A stretch of DNA of 64,000 nucleotides from Bacteroidota bacterium (GTDB taxonomy: Bacteria; Bacteroidota; Bacteroidia; AKYH767-A; OLB10): assembly GCA_016717325.1 (NCBI GenBank), contig JADKFV010000049.1, positions 1 to 64,000 of the forward strand. Reading direction: 5' to 3'. Position numbers and translations under genes: made by a program. The notes under the pieces are model-generated. The model was not told where the DNA came from, ran no database searches, and was given only the letters and a program-made list of their open reading frames with translations. This document shows, in pieces, positions 17,747 to 26,017 of this stretch (positions within the stretch are counted from its first letter, which is position 1; each line of letters opens with the position of its first letter).

Positions 17747-17757
17747 CGAATTTTTTC

Positions 17758-19116
17758 TTAGCTTTTTTCGCTTTCTGCCAGCAATTGCAACATCATATCT
17801 TCCACCTTTTGTGTATTCCAAATATTTTCGATATCGGGTAATTCCATCACTTTGTCCATGATGGTATCTTGAAATTTTCCCATTGCCAATGCTTCATGAT
17901 AAGGTAAATGACTAAAGGTAACCATGGTATAAAGCGGCTGCCATTTTTCGGGATATTTAGTATAGAATGCTCCTTCAATTTTTTTGCGCAACAAAAATTT
18001 TGCACTGCCAACCAGGTCACGCATTTCAATAAAATTCATCAAAGCAAGTTCGGCAATGCCATCGGCAGCGGGTTTGCGCAAGGCTTCAAATTCATGAATA
18101 ATGGCACTCCAGTTATGTGCATGTTTTGTAATCATCTCATTGAGTGTAAAACAATCCTCGAAACCACAATTCATTCCCTGCCCATAAAAAGGTACAATGG
18201 CATGTGCCGCATCGCCAATCAACAGAAGTTTGTTATTGAACGACCATGGTTTGCAACGCACAGTTACCAGCGAACCGGTAGGATTTGCGAAAAAATCGTG
18301 CGCTAAATTGGGCATCAATTTTAATGCATCGGGAAATTGCTGTTCGAAAAACTGCAACACATCGGCTTCAGTTTTCAGCATGGAGAATGACGGATTGCCT
18401 TCGAAAGGAAAAAATAAAGTGCAGGTAAAACTTCCTTCGGGATTGGGCAATGCAATAAGCATGTAACCACCTCGAGGCCAAATGTGCAAGGCATTTTTTT
18501 CTATCAAAAAAGAATTATCGGGACCGGCTTCTATCACCAACTCTTTGTAACCATGTTCTAAATAGGTTTGCGAATAATTGCACCTGTCGGTAAACTGAAT
18601 TCCTAATCGCGATGATGAGAAAGCGCCATCGCTGCCTATTGTGAGGCCTGGCGAAATTTGAAATGTCTTTTTATTGGTGGCATCTTCAATGGTGATAATA
18701 TTATTGTTGATATCGTAATTTGTTACGCGGTGATTGAAAAATATTTTTGCGCCATTCTCTTCTGCAGCATCCATCAACAAGCAATTGATATCTCTGCGCG
18801 AGATAGAATAAATGGCCTGGTTTTCTTTCCCATAAGCCTGATTTATTTCGCTGCCATCTAAGTTGTGAATATGCCTGCTATACATGGGTATGGCATTATC
18901 GCGAATGAGGGTATCGACCCCGGCACCAGCCAATCCGCGCCAGCCCCGATCGCTCAATGCAAGATTGATAGAGCGCCCTGCCGATATTGATTCCTTACGC
19001 ATATCGGGTCTGCGTTCGTATATGGTAACCGTATATCCTTGCTTGGTTAAATATACAGCAGCAAGTGAACCTATTAATCCTGCACCGAGTAATGTGATTT
19101 CTTTTTTATCTTCCAT
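17758..19116 (-). CDS. kmo: Kynurenine 3-monooxygenase
   Basis: About 452 residues from the preferred ATG at 19116 (MEDKKEITLLGAG); an in-frame ATG seven codons earlier at 19137 is less likely. It has an FAD-binding GxGxxG (LLGAGLIGSLAAVYL), a family-specific ISAGRSINLALSDRGWRGL, the DG motif (TIGSDGAFSSSR) and the second FAD motif (LLIGDAAHAIVPFYGQGMNC). It hydroxylates L-kynurenine to 3-hydroxykynurenine using NADPH and O2, in tryptophan breakdown or quinolinate/NAD synthesis. KMO normally associates with membranes. No other kynurenine-pathway gene is nearby. Confidence 0.92.
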   Translation of the reverse strand: MEDKKEITLLGAGLIGSLAAVYLTKQGYTVTIYERRPDMRKESISAGRSINLALSDRGWRGLAGAGVDTLIRDNAIPMYSRHIHNLDGSEINQAYGKENQAIYSISRRDINCLLMDAAEENGAKIFFNHRVTNYDINNNIITIEDATNKKTFQISPGLTIGSDGAFSSSRLGIQFTDRCNYSQTYLEHGYKELVIEAGPDNSFLIEKNALHIWPRGGYMLIALPNPEGSFTCTLFFPFEGNPSFSMLKTEADVLQFFEQQFPDALKLMPNLAHDFFANPTGSLVTVRCKPWSFNNKLLLIGDAAHAIVPFYGQGMNCGFEDCFTLNEMITKHAHNWSAIIHEFEALRKPAADGIAELALMNFIEMRDLVGSAKFLLRKKIEGAFYTKYPEKWQPLYTMVTFSHLPYHEALAMGKFQDTIMDKVMELPDIENIWNTQKVEDMMLQLLAESEKS

Positions 19117-19159
19117 TATTATTTTATTTGAATACAAACTGCAAAAAATTATTTGATGC

Positions 19160-19861
19160 TCAATTTCTATCGCGTTCGAAATTGGTGAGATTATATTTCA
19201 TTTCAAATTTTTAATGCAAATATTTTCTTTTAAAAAATCTCATGGTTTGGGTACCGCCACTACATTTGATATCCCTGAAATACTTTGGCAGAAAAATTCG
19301 TGGCACTCAGCCTTTATTTTTGCGGAGAAATATTTTGGCTAAAGCCTAATGTAAAATTATTTAAACCGTCCGATAAATCGGGCGGCAATGATGGGCTTAC
19401 GCTAAAACCTTGGTGCATTCAGTGGCAAAAATGAATTAAAAAAAAACTTTGTGCCTTTGCGCCATTGTGGCAAAAATGAATTCGGCATTTATTCGCGAAT
19501 TCGCTGCAAAATATTTCGGCTAAAGCCTAATGCGAATTATTTAAACCGTCCGATAAATCGGATGGCAATGATTGGCTTGCGCTAAAGCCTTTGTGCCTTT
19601 GAACCTTTTGGCAATAAACTATTCGGCATTCATTCGCGCATTCCCCGACACTGCGGTCGGGGCAGGCGCGGCAAAATATTTCGGCTAAAGCCTAATGTAA
19701 AATTATTTAAACCGTCCGATAAATCGGATGGCAATGATAGGATGGCGCTAAAAACTTTGTGCCTCTGCGTCTTAGTGTCAATAAAATATTCGGTATTCAT
19801 TCGCGCATTCCCCGACACTGTGGTCGGGGCAGGCGTGGCAAGAAAGATTTGAATTTTATTT
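19160..19861. repeat. Intergenic repeat cluster with CCGTCCGAT palindromes
   Basis: Three units share AATATTT(T/C)GGCTAAAGCC, then ATTATTTAAACCGTCCGATA and AATCGG plus GGCAATGAT, at about 19328, 19508 and 19675. The core CCGTCCGAT-AA-ATCGG(G/A)CGG is a near-perfect palindrome. The units alternate with phrases such as TTTGTGCCTTTG and with two copies of CATTCCCCGACACTG plus GGTCGGGGCAGGCG (itself an inverted repeat, CCCCGAC/GTCGGGG). No protein is supported; the 93- and 66-residue minus-strand frames are repeat shadows. Confidence 0.65.
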
Positions 19862-20711
19862 TTATCGGGCAGAAATATTTTTGCTCCACTTTGCCGGAAA
19901 CTGAAAACCAAGCGTGAAAATATATTCCATTGAAAAGAAATGATGCCTTGCGCGGCCTTCTTGTTTCAACAATACATTGGTATAATTTGCAAAACATCCT
20001 TTGCCCGATTGCTCAAGAAAAAAGTAACGTGCAAAATCGTAACGCAAACCAACATCAACACCCGCAATGTATCCTGCAACATGATAACGATCGTTGCGGT
20101 GGCGGCCAACAATGCGGCTTTCGGTGCGTGGCAATACAAAACCAATGCCTCCTTTGGCAACAGCACTCAACCAATGTTTTTCATTTTTTGAATGTAGTAA
20201 TGTGCATCGCTTCATCACATTTGCCATGCAATAATTTGCACCATTGGTATGCTCAAACGAAACAAAACGTGGATTAAGCACAGTATCTTTATCAAAATAC
20301 TCATTATTGATTGTGCCTTTCATCCGTACAGTTTGATCATTTATTACCACATACTTTGCATGGTCGTAATTTATTTCGATGCCGGTATTTTTATTATTGT
20401 TGAACCAATAACCAATGCGAAAAGAATATTGTGGAATGAGAATATTTGTGCGGAAAAAATCTTTGTTCAATCCCGAACGGTCACGGGCTTTTACATCGTA
20501 AATAGTAAAATCATAACTGGCTGTTTTGGTATCTTTAAAATGCATATCGCTTTTTGTAAACCAATCCATATTATACCCTGCCGTAATATAAAAAGTGCCT
20601 TTGCCTTTTATTGTCATGCCGGCACAATGACATGATTCGTTTGCAGATTGAGAATATGAAGTAATAAATCCCAAAAAAATAAGAGCAATGAGAAGGAATT
20701 TTTTTTTTCAT
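19862..20711 (-). CDS. Putative outer-membrane beta-barrel protein (frameshift in start codon region)
   Basis: About 282 residues. The detectable frame begins at a TTG (20674), but the true start is probably ATG 20709-20711. It is followed by ten A; with nine A it reads MKKKFLLIALIFLGFITSYS, a clear signal peptide. The mature protein has alternating amphipathic strands with aromatic ends (TFYITAGYNMDWF, YSFRIGYWFNNNKN, DVGLRYDFARYFFLEQSGKG, HFFSMEYIFTLGFQF), typical of an 8- to 12-stranded barrel. No specific family is recognised. A poly-A length error, or phase variation, would disrupt its expression. Confidence 0.7.
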
Positions 20712-20812
20712 GTTTTGAAAATCGCATTATAAAAATTTGACATGCAATATTATCATTTTTACATTTCATAAATTTGAATTGATAAAACAATGCTGTTAAA
20801 AAATTATCGCAT

Positions 20813-20841
20813 AAAAAAAGGCGGCAACCGAAGTTGCCGCC
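20813..20841 (-). terminator. Bidirectional intrinsic terminator downstream of the 20868-21593 gene
   Basis: GGCGGCAAC (20820-20828) and GTTGCCGCC (20833-20841) form a perfect 9-bp stem with a CGAA loop. On the minus strand the stem is followed by a T-run (A-run 20813-20819 on plus). It lies 27 bp after the stop of the upstream minus-strand gene. Confidence 0.85.
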
Positions 20842-20867
20842 TTTGAATTAGTAATGCAGTTTAACTT

Positions 20868-21593
20868 TTATTTATTGTCGCCAAGCCAATTGGTAAGGTC
20901 GCTGTTGGCCGCTGGTGATAATTCGTTGCGAAATGCTACTGTGTATGTATAATCAGGATGTTCAACCTGAGTGGCAAGCAAGCGAATATAAGGGCCGGTT
21001 TGATACCATTTGTATTCTGTTACACCGTAGTCGTAAACACATTTTACAAGGGCAACATTTGTATAAGTTCCAAAAGGCAGAATGAGTGTTCCATAAGCAT
21101 CGTAACTTGTTGTTACTATGAGTGGATTGCCAACATTGGATTCGAATACATCGTTGAATGTTTCACCAAAACTAAATGGCAGCTTAAGAATGGTTTGTGT
21201 GTCGCTATACTTTGTTACATTGAAAGATTGGTCGGTAACTACATTGCCTAAGTATTCATATTTGTCGCCTTGAATTTTCAGGAATTCATAAGCAATACTC
21301 TCACCACCGTTCATTACTTTTTTTACATGTGTGGCATCGGGAAACGACTTATTTATATTTACATCCTTAGGATTTACAACATACACTTCATCACCGTTTG
21401 CTTTGAATTTTGTTTTGCCAAAATTCCAAATTACATTTTCCCCCTTTGTTTCAAACTTTAAAGGCTTGAACGTTTCAACAACCATAGTTTTAAACTCAGG
21501 TTGTATTTTAGTGTTGCTCAAAAATTGTGGCGCTTGAGCGTTCGCGTTCGATAAGATTAGCATTGTTACTGCTGTGCTGATAATGGCTTTCAT
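20868..21593 (-). CDS. Secreted protein of unknown function
   Basis: 241 residues. It has a signal peptide (MKAIISTAVTMLILSNANAQ) and a beta-rich mature part (NVIWNFGKTKFKANGDEVYV, LKLPFSFGETFNDVF, SYDAYGTLILPFGTYTNVAL). The pattern of a jelly-roll-like domain followed by YDYGVTEYKWYQTGPYIRLL resembles many uncharacterised T9SS-exported Bacteroidota proteins. However, it lacks a sorting domain at the C-terminus, which ends LTNWLGDNK. It may act in the periplasm or be a surface lipid-free protein. It has its own strong terminator. Confidence 0.7.
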   Translation of the reverse strand: MKAIISTAVTMLILSNANAQAPQFLSNTKIQPEFKTMVVETFKPLKFETKGENVIWNFGKTKFKANGDEVYVVNPKDVNINKSFPDATHVKKVMNGGESIAYEFLKIQGDKYEYLGNVVTDQSFNVTKYSDTQTILKLPFSFGETFNDVFESNVGNPLIVTTSYDAYGTLILPFGTYTNVALVKCVYDYGVTEYKWYQTGPYIRLLATQVEHPDYTYTVAFRNELSPAANSDLTNWLGDNK

Positions 21594-22341
21594 AACTTTA
21601 ATTTTTTAGTTGTTATTATGTATTGAATTAACTGAGGAAAACATACTACATGCAGCAAGCCACTTCAAGCATGGTTTCATGTGAAATGCGAATAAGGGTT
21701 TTTACTGTAGGGGTGGGCATTGGTCATTGTGAGGATTGTCATTGGTCATTGGGGATGGTTATTGGTTATTTAGTTATTTGGTTGTTGAGTTATTTGGTTG
21801 TTGACTTTGTCATGCTGAGGAACGAAGCATCTCTGCCTGGCATTGGTCATTGTGAGGTCTGGCATTGGTCATTGAGAGGATTGGCATTGGTCATTAGTGC
21901 TGTTGCAATTGTCATGCTGAGTGTCACAGTGAGTATTCTCGAACTGCGAAGCATCTCTGCCGCACATTGGTCATTGTCGTCATTGCGAATTGTCACAGTG
22001 GGTATTCTCGAACTCCGAAGCAATCTCTGCTGTGCTAAGTCTTTGCTATGCAGAGATTGCTTCAGTCGTTCCGCCTTCGCAATGACGGAAAAAAATGAGT
22101 TCCGCTTTCGCAATGACAAAAGGAAAATCGTTCTTCCTTCGCAATGTTGGAAGGTATTAATATTACATCTTTATTCTCTTGGCTTATCACTTCTGAATTA
22201 TTCTTTTGCCAGTTCGAGAATACTCACTACATGCTTTTGACTTATCCCTTGTGAATTGATTTTTCTCAACAACTTGAATTATTATGTTTAAACTATATTC
22301 GCACTCGTGAATCAAAAAACGTCATTCTAAAATTTAACTGC
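21594..22341. repeat. Repeat-rich intergenic region (ATTGGTCATT and CGTCATTGCGA families)
   Basis: It contains at least eight copies of ATTGGTCATT or close variants between 21718 and 21980, and TCATGCTGA and TCTCGAACT(G/C)CGAAGCA phrases repeated two or three times. Near 22050-22090 is GCAGAGATTGCTTCAGTCGT followed by GCAATGACGG. The last belongs to a dispersed family also present at 63236-63325. The plus-strand frame 21650-22240 has only repeat-derived, biased sequence and is not called. Confidence 0.65.
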
Positions 22342-25176
22342 GTGCGATATTTAATTTTCCTCTTTTGTTTTTCTCCATTGTTTTTATTTGGTCAGTTACA
22401 AACCATAAACGGTAACGTACAAAACACTCACAACGAAGCATTGCCCGGCTGTATAATTCAGTTGTTGCGTAATGCCGATTCATTGATGATAAAAAATACA
22501 GTGACGGATGCAAACGGTAAATTTGAAATACCGGGTATTGCCATAAACAAATCATACATTATAAAAACAACGTTGCTTGGATATAAAACAAATTATTTGG
22601 CAGTAAATATTAATGAAACAAAACCAGCTGTACAAACAATAATTTTGAAAGTATCTGCCAAAGAAATCGAAACAATAAATGTAGAAGGAAAAGCATTGGC
22701 TGTAACAATAAAAGGCGACACCACAGAAATAAACAGCGACTCGTATAAAGTAAATAAAGATGCAAGTGGCGAAGACCTTGTTACAAAAATGCCCGGAGTG
22801 CAAGTGCAAGATGGCAAGGTACAAGCACAAGGCGAAGATGTAAAACAAGTATTGGTAGATGGCAAAGCTTTTTTTGGTGAGGACCCAAATGCAGTGCTGA
22901 AAAATATTCCTGCCGAAGTAATAGAACGTATACAGGTGTTTGATAAACGTACAGACCAATCATCGTTCACCGGTTTTGATGATGGCAATAGTAGCAAGAC
23001 AATAAATATTATCACACGACCGCAATTTCGCAATGGAACTTTTGGGCGTGTATACGCAGGTGCCGGAACCGATGACCGATACAAAGTTGGTGGAGTAATA
23101 AATAAATTTAAAGACAATAAAAGATTTACCATCATAGGTCAGTCGAATAATATTAATGAGCAAAATTTTACACAGGATGATTTATCGGGAGTGTTGAGTG
23201 CAAGTGGTGGTAGCGGGCGTGGTGGCATGGGTGGTGGTCGTGGTGGCATGGGTGGCGGTGGCCGGCCCGGTGGTATGGGCGGAGGCCGTGGAGGCACAGG
23301 GCAAGGTGGCGATGGTTCGCAATTTATAATCGACCCTAAAAATGGAATTACTACAACACATGCAATAGGAATAAATTATACCGACAAATGGAAAACAAAA
23401 TCTGATGTAAGCGGAAGTTATTTTTTCAACTTCAATAAAAATATTTTCGATGCAAACACACAACGCATTTATGCAACTACGCAAAACGAAAATCTTGTAT
23501 ACAACGAACAAACTAATTCTACGAGTGAAAATATGATGCATCGTTTTAACTTTAAAGTAGAACACAAATTCGATTCGTTGCATTCATATATTATTCAACC
23601 TCGCATTGCATTTCAAAATTCAAATACCGACAATAGTACATTGGGATTGAATACCGCAACTATAAAAACTACCGGAACAACAAGCAATGCACAAGTTGGC
23701 GAAAACTTAAATTACAATGCTTCGGTGATGATGCTTTACCGTCATGCTTTTATTAAACGAGGCCGTACCTTTTCCATTGGGGCTACTCCAACAATTTCGA
23801 ATGGCAACAGCGAAAACATTTTAAAATCGATCAATACTGTTCAGTTGGCCGACACAAATTTTAATACATCGCTCGACCAAAAAAGTACACTGGATAAAAA
23901 CGCATTAAACATAAATGCGAATATAAATTACACCGAACCGCTCGACACAAATCATTCTTTATATTGGGGTTATACACTTGCCACACAGCAAAACGATGCG
24001 GTAAAAGAAACTTACAATTACGGGCCAATAAAAAAAGATTATGTTATTTTCAATCCGCTTTTGAGCAACACCACCAACAGCGATTACATTGCAAATGGTG
24101 GCGAAATGGGTTATCGTTTTCAAAAATCGAAATGGAATATTTCGGCAGGCGTAAATTACCAATACGCAACATTAAAAAATAAAAATGCTACAGGTGCAAC
24201 TACAAACTTAAATAAATCGTTTACCAACATATTGCCCAATGCAATGTTTATGTATAGATGGAATACACGCCAAAATATGCGCTTCAATTATCGCACCTAT
24301 ACAAACATGCCCGGTGTAGAGCAACTGCAACCGGTGTTGAATAATAGCAATCCATTATTCCTCACCATCGGCAATATCGATTTGAATCAGGACTTACAAC
24401 ATAATTTAATGTTGCGTTATTCTTCTATCAATCCATTAAAAAACACTTCGCTGTTTTGGCTTGGTGGCTTTACGTTTATAAATAATTATATCAGCAATCA
24501 AACTTTTATTGGCAAGAATGACAGTAACATTACCACGGTTAACTTACCGCCCGGTGCACAACTTTCGCAACCCATTAATGTAAATGGATACTACAATGCC
24601 CGCACTTTTTTATCGTATGGTTTTCCTGTAAAGTTTTTGAAATCGAATTTGAATATTAACGCATCGGCAAACTATACAAGCACTCCGGCAAAGCAGAATA
24701 ACAAAATGAATATCACAACGTCTCCATCGGCATCGCTGGGGCTTGTGCTTAGCAGTAACATAAGCGACAAAGTAGATTTTACCATTTCGTCTACATCATC
24801 GGGCAATGCTGTGCGTAACGATATCGATAGCAGATTGAATCAGGACTTTTACCGCCAAATTTCTAAAGTGCGAATTAACGTTGTAGTGTGGAAAAATATA
24901 AACTTAAGCAGCGAAGCAACGCACAATTATAACAAAGGCCTGGGAAGTAGTTTTAACGAAAGCTTTTTGATATGGAATGCCGGTGCAGGTTATAAATTTT
25001 TGAAAAATAATATTGCCGAAATACGCTTTTCTGTTTTCGATATATTGAATGAAAACCGCAATATACAACGCAACGTTACTGAAACCTATTTAGAAGATGT
25101 ACGAAGCAATGCCTTGCAAAGATTCTTCATGCTTACGTTTACTTACAAGATTTCGAAGACGTTTGCAAAAAAATAA
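22342..25176 (+). CDS. TonB-receptor-like outer-membrane beta-barrel protein (OMP_b-brl_3 type)
   Basis: 944 residues, GTG start. It has a signal peptide (MRYLIFLFCFSPLFLFGQ) and a CarboxypepD_reg-like domain at about 20-100 (NGNVQNTHNEALPGCIIQLL, GKFEIPGIAINKSY). A plug-like domain follows (DLVTKMPGVQVQDGKVQ, VLVDGKAFFGEDPNAVL, IPAEVIERIQVFD). Near 288-323 lies a glycine-rich insertion of GGMGGGRGG-type repeats, then a long barrel ending in alternating strands (FMLTFTYKISKTF). The family is common in Bacteroidota and distinct from SusC. The ligand is unknown and export is probably passive through the Sec and Bam systems. It converges with rnc, 2 bp apart. Confidence 0.88.
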   Translation: MRYLIFLFCFSPLFLFGQLQTINGNVQNTHNEALPGCIIQLLRNADSLMIKNTVTDANGKFEIPGIAINKSYIIKTTLLGYKTNYLAVNINETKPAVQTIILKVSAKEIETINVEGKALAVTIKGDTTEINSDSYKVNKDASGEDLVTKMPGVQVQDGKVQAQGEDVKQVLVDGKAFFGEDPNAVLKNIPAEVIERIQVFDKRTDQSSFTGFDDGNSSKTINIITRPQFRNGTFGRVYAGAGTDDRYKVGGVINKFKDNKRFTIIGQSNNINEQNFTQDDLSGVLSASGGSGRGGMGGGRGGMGGGGRPGGMGGGRGGTGQGGDGSQFIIDPKNGITTTHAIGINYTDKWKTKSDVSGSYFFNFNKNIFDANTQRIYATTQNENLVYNEQTNSTSENMMHRFNFKVEHKFDSLHSYIIQPRIAFQNSNTDNSTLGLNTATIKTTGTTSNAQVGENLNYNASVMMLYRHAFIKRGRTFSIGATPTISNGNSENILKSINTVQLADTNFNTSLDQKSTLDKNALNINANINYTEPLDTNHSLYWGYTLATQQNDAVKETYNYGPIKKDYVIFNPLLSNTTNSDYIANGGEMGYRFQKSKWNISAGVNYQYATLKNKNATGATTNLNKSFTNILPNAMFMYRWNTRQNMRFNYRTYTNMPGVEQLQPVLNNSNPLFLTIGNIDLNQDLQHNLMLRYSSINPLKNTSLFWLGGFTFINNYISNQTFIGKNDSNITTVNLPPGAQLSQPINVNGYYNARTFLSYGFPVKFLKSNLNINASANYTSTPAKQNNKMNITTSPSASLGLVLSSNISDKVDFTISSTSSGNAVRNDIDSRLNQDFYRQISKVRINVVVWKNINLSSEATHNYNKGLGSSFNESFLIWNAGAGYKFLKNNIAEIRFSVFDILNENRNIQRNVTETYLEDVRSNALQRFFMLTFTYKISKTFAKK

Positions 25177-25178
25177 AA

Positions 25179-25892
25179 TTACGTTTCCAGTATTCCCAAC
25201 TTTTTGCAGGCAATGGCTGCGGCTTGTTGCTCGGCACGTTTTTTACTGTAATCTACTGCGCGCGAAATTTCTTTTTGGTTGTACATAATACGTATTGTGA
25301 ATTGCTTGGTTACCGTATTTTCTGAAACCAATTCGAACTCGAGCGAGTGTTTTTCCTTTTGCGAATGGTTGAGAATACGGCTCTTATAATTGGTGTCGTT
25401 ATTTTCCAATTCTTCAAGATCAAGGTGAATATTTACAACACGATTTATTAAAAACGATTTTGCTTTTGCGTAACCTTTATCAATATATATAGCACCAACA
25501 AGCGCTTCGAAAGCATCGCCAAACATACTCTTGGAGGCAAATTCATTTTCTTCCAAAAATTTATCGATGCCCATTTTCACAGCAAGCTTCTTCAAACTTT
25601 CGCGGCTCACAATACGCGACCGCATTTCGGTTAAAAAACCTTCTTCGCGGTAAGGAAATTTTTTGAATAACATATCGGCAATTACTGCGCCCACTATTGC
25701 ATCGCCAAGAAACTCTAATCGTTCGTTACTCATTTTGAAGCCCTGCAAATTTTCTTTTGCAACTGCTTTATGGCAAAATGCTAATTTGTACACTGATATG
25801 TTGCCGGGATAAAATCCAATAACATTGCTCAACGATTTGGCAAACTCCGGGTCTTCCGAAAAATTAATTCCTAATAATCTTAACCAATTCAC
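25179..25892 (-). CDS. rnc: Ribonuclease III
   Basis: 237 residues, GTG start. The RNase III signature is present: NERLEFLGDAIVGAVIADML, with catalytic Glu and Asp, and the second acidic pair in KSMFGDAFEALVGAIYIDKG. The C-terminal third is a double-stranded RNA-binding domain (YKSRILNHSQKEKHSLEFEL, KKRAEQQAAAIACKKLGIL). It cuts double-stranded RNA in rRNA and mRNA processing. Bacteroidota rnc usually sits near fabF/acpP; here it stands alone between two outer-membrane barrel genes. Confidence 0.95.
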   Translation of the reverse strand: MNWLRLLGINFSEDPEFAKSLSNVIGFYPGNISVYKLAFCHKAVAKENLQGFKMSNERLEFLGDAIVGAVIADMLFKKFPYREEGFLTEMRSRIVSRESLKKLAVKMGIDKFLEENEFASKSMFGDAFEALVGAIYIDKGYAKAKSFLINRVVNIHLDLEELENNDTNYKSRILNHSQKEKHSLEFELVSENTVTKQFTIRIMYNQKEISRAVDYSKKRAEQQAAAIACKKLGILET

Positions 25893-25985
25893 AAATAAGC
25901 TGCGTTAAATTTTGAAACTGCAAGTTTAACATTTCTTATATACGTGTAACAAATTTTTGCACACAACATCCTACAAAAGTTTTCA

Positions 25986-25993
25986 TACTTTTG
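25986..25993 (+). promoter_or_regulatory. Putative -7 promoter element upstream of the 26018 gene
   Basis: TACTTTTG matches TAnnTTTG exactly and lies 25 bp before the ATG. A TTTG occurs 26 bp further upstream (25956-25959), slightly wider than the preferred spacing. Confidence 0.4.
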
Positions 25994-26017
25994 AAAAATT
26001 AATAATATAGAATTTAT

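Noticed and set aside
21650..22240. 196-codon plus-strand ORF
   Set aside because: The sequence is made of ATTGGTCATT-type repeats, with biased composition and no homologous motif.
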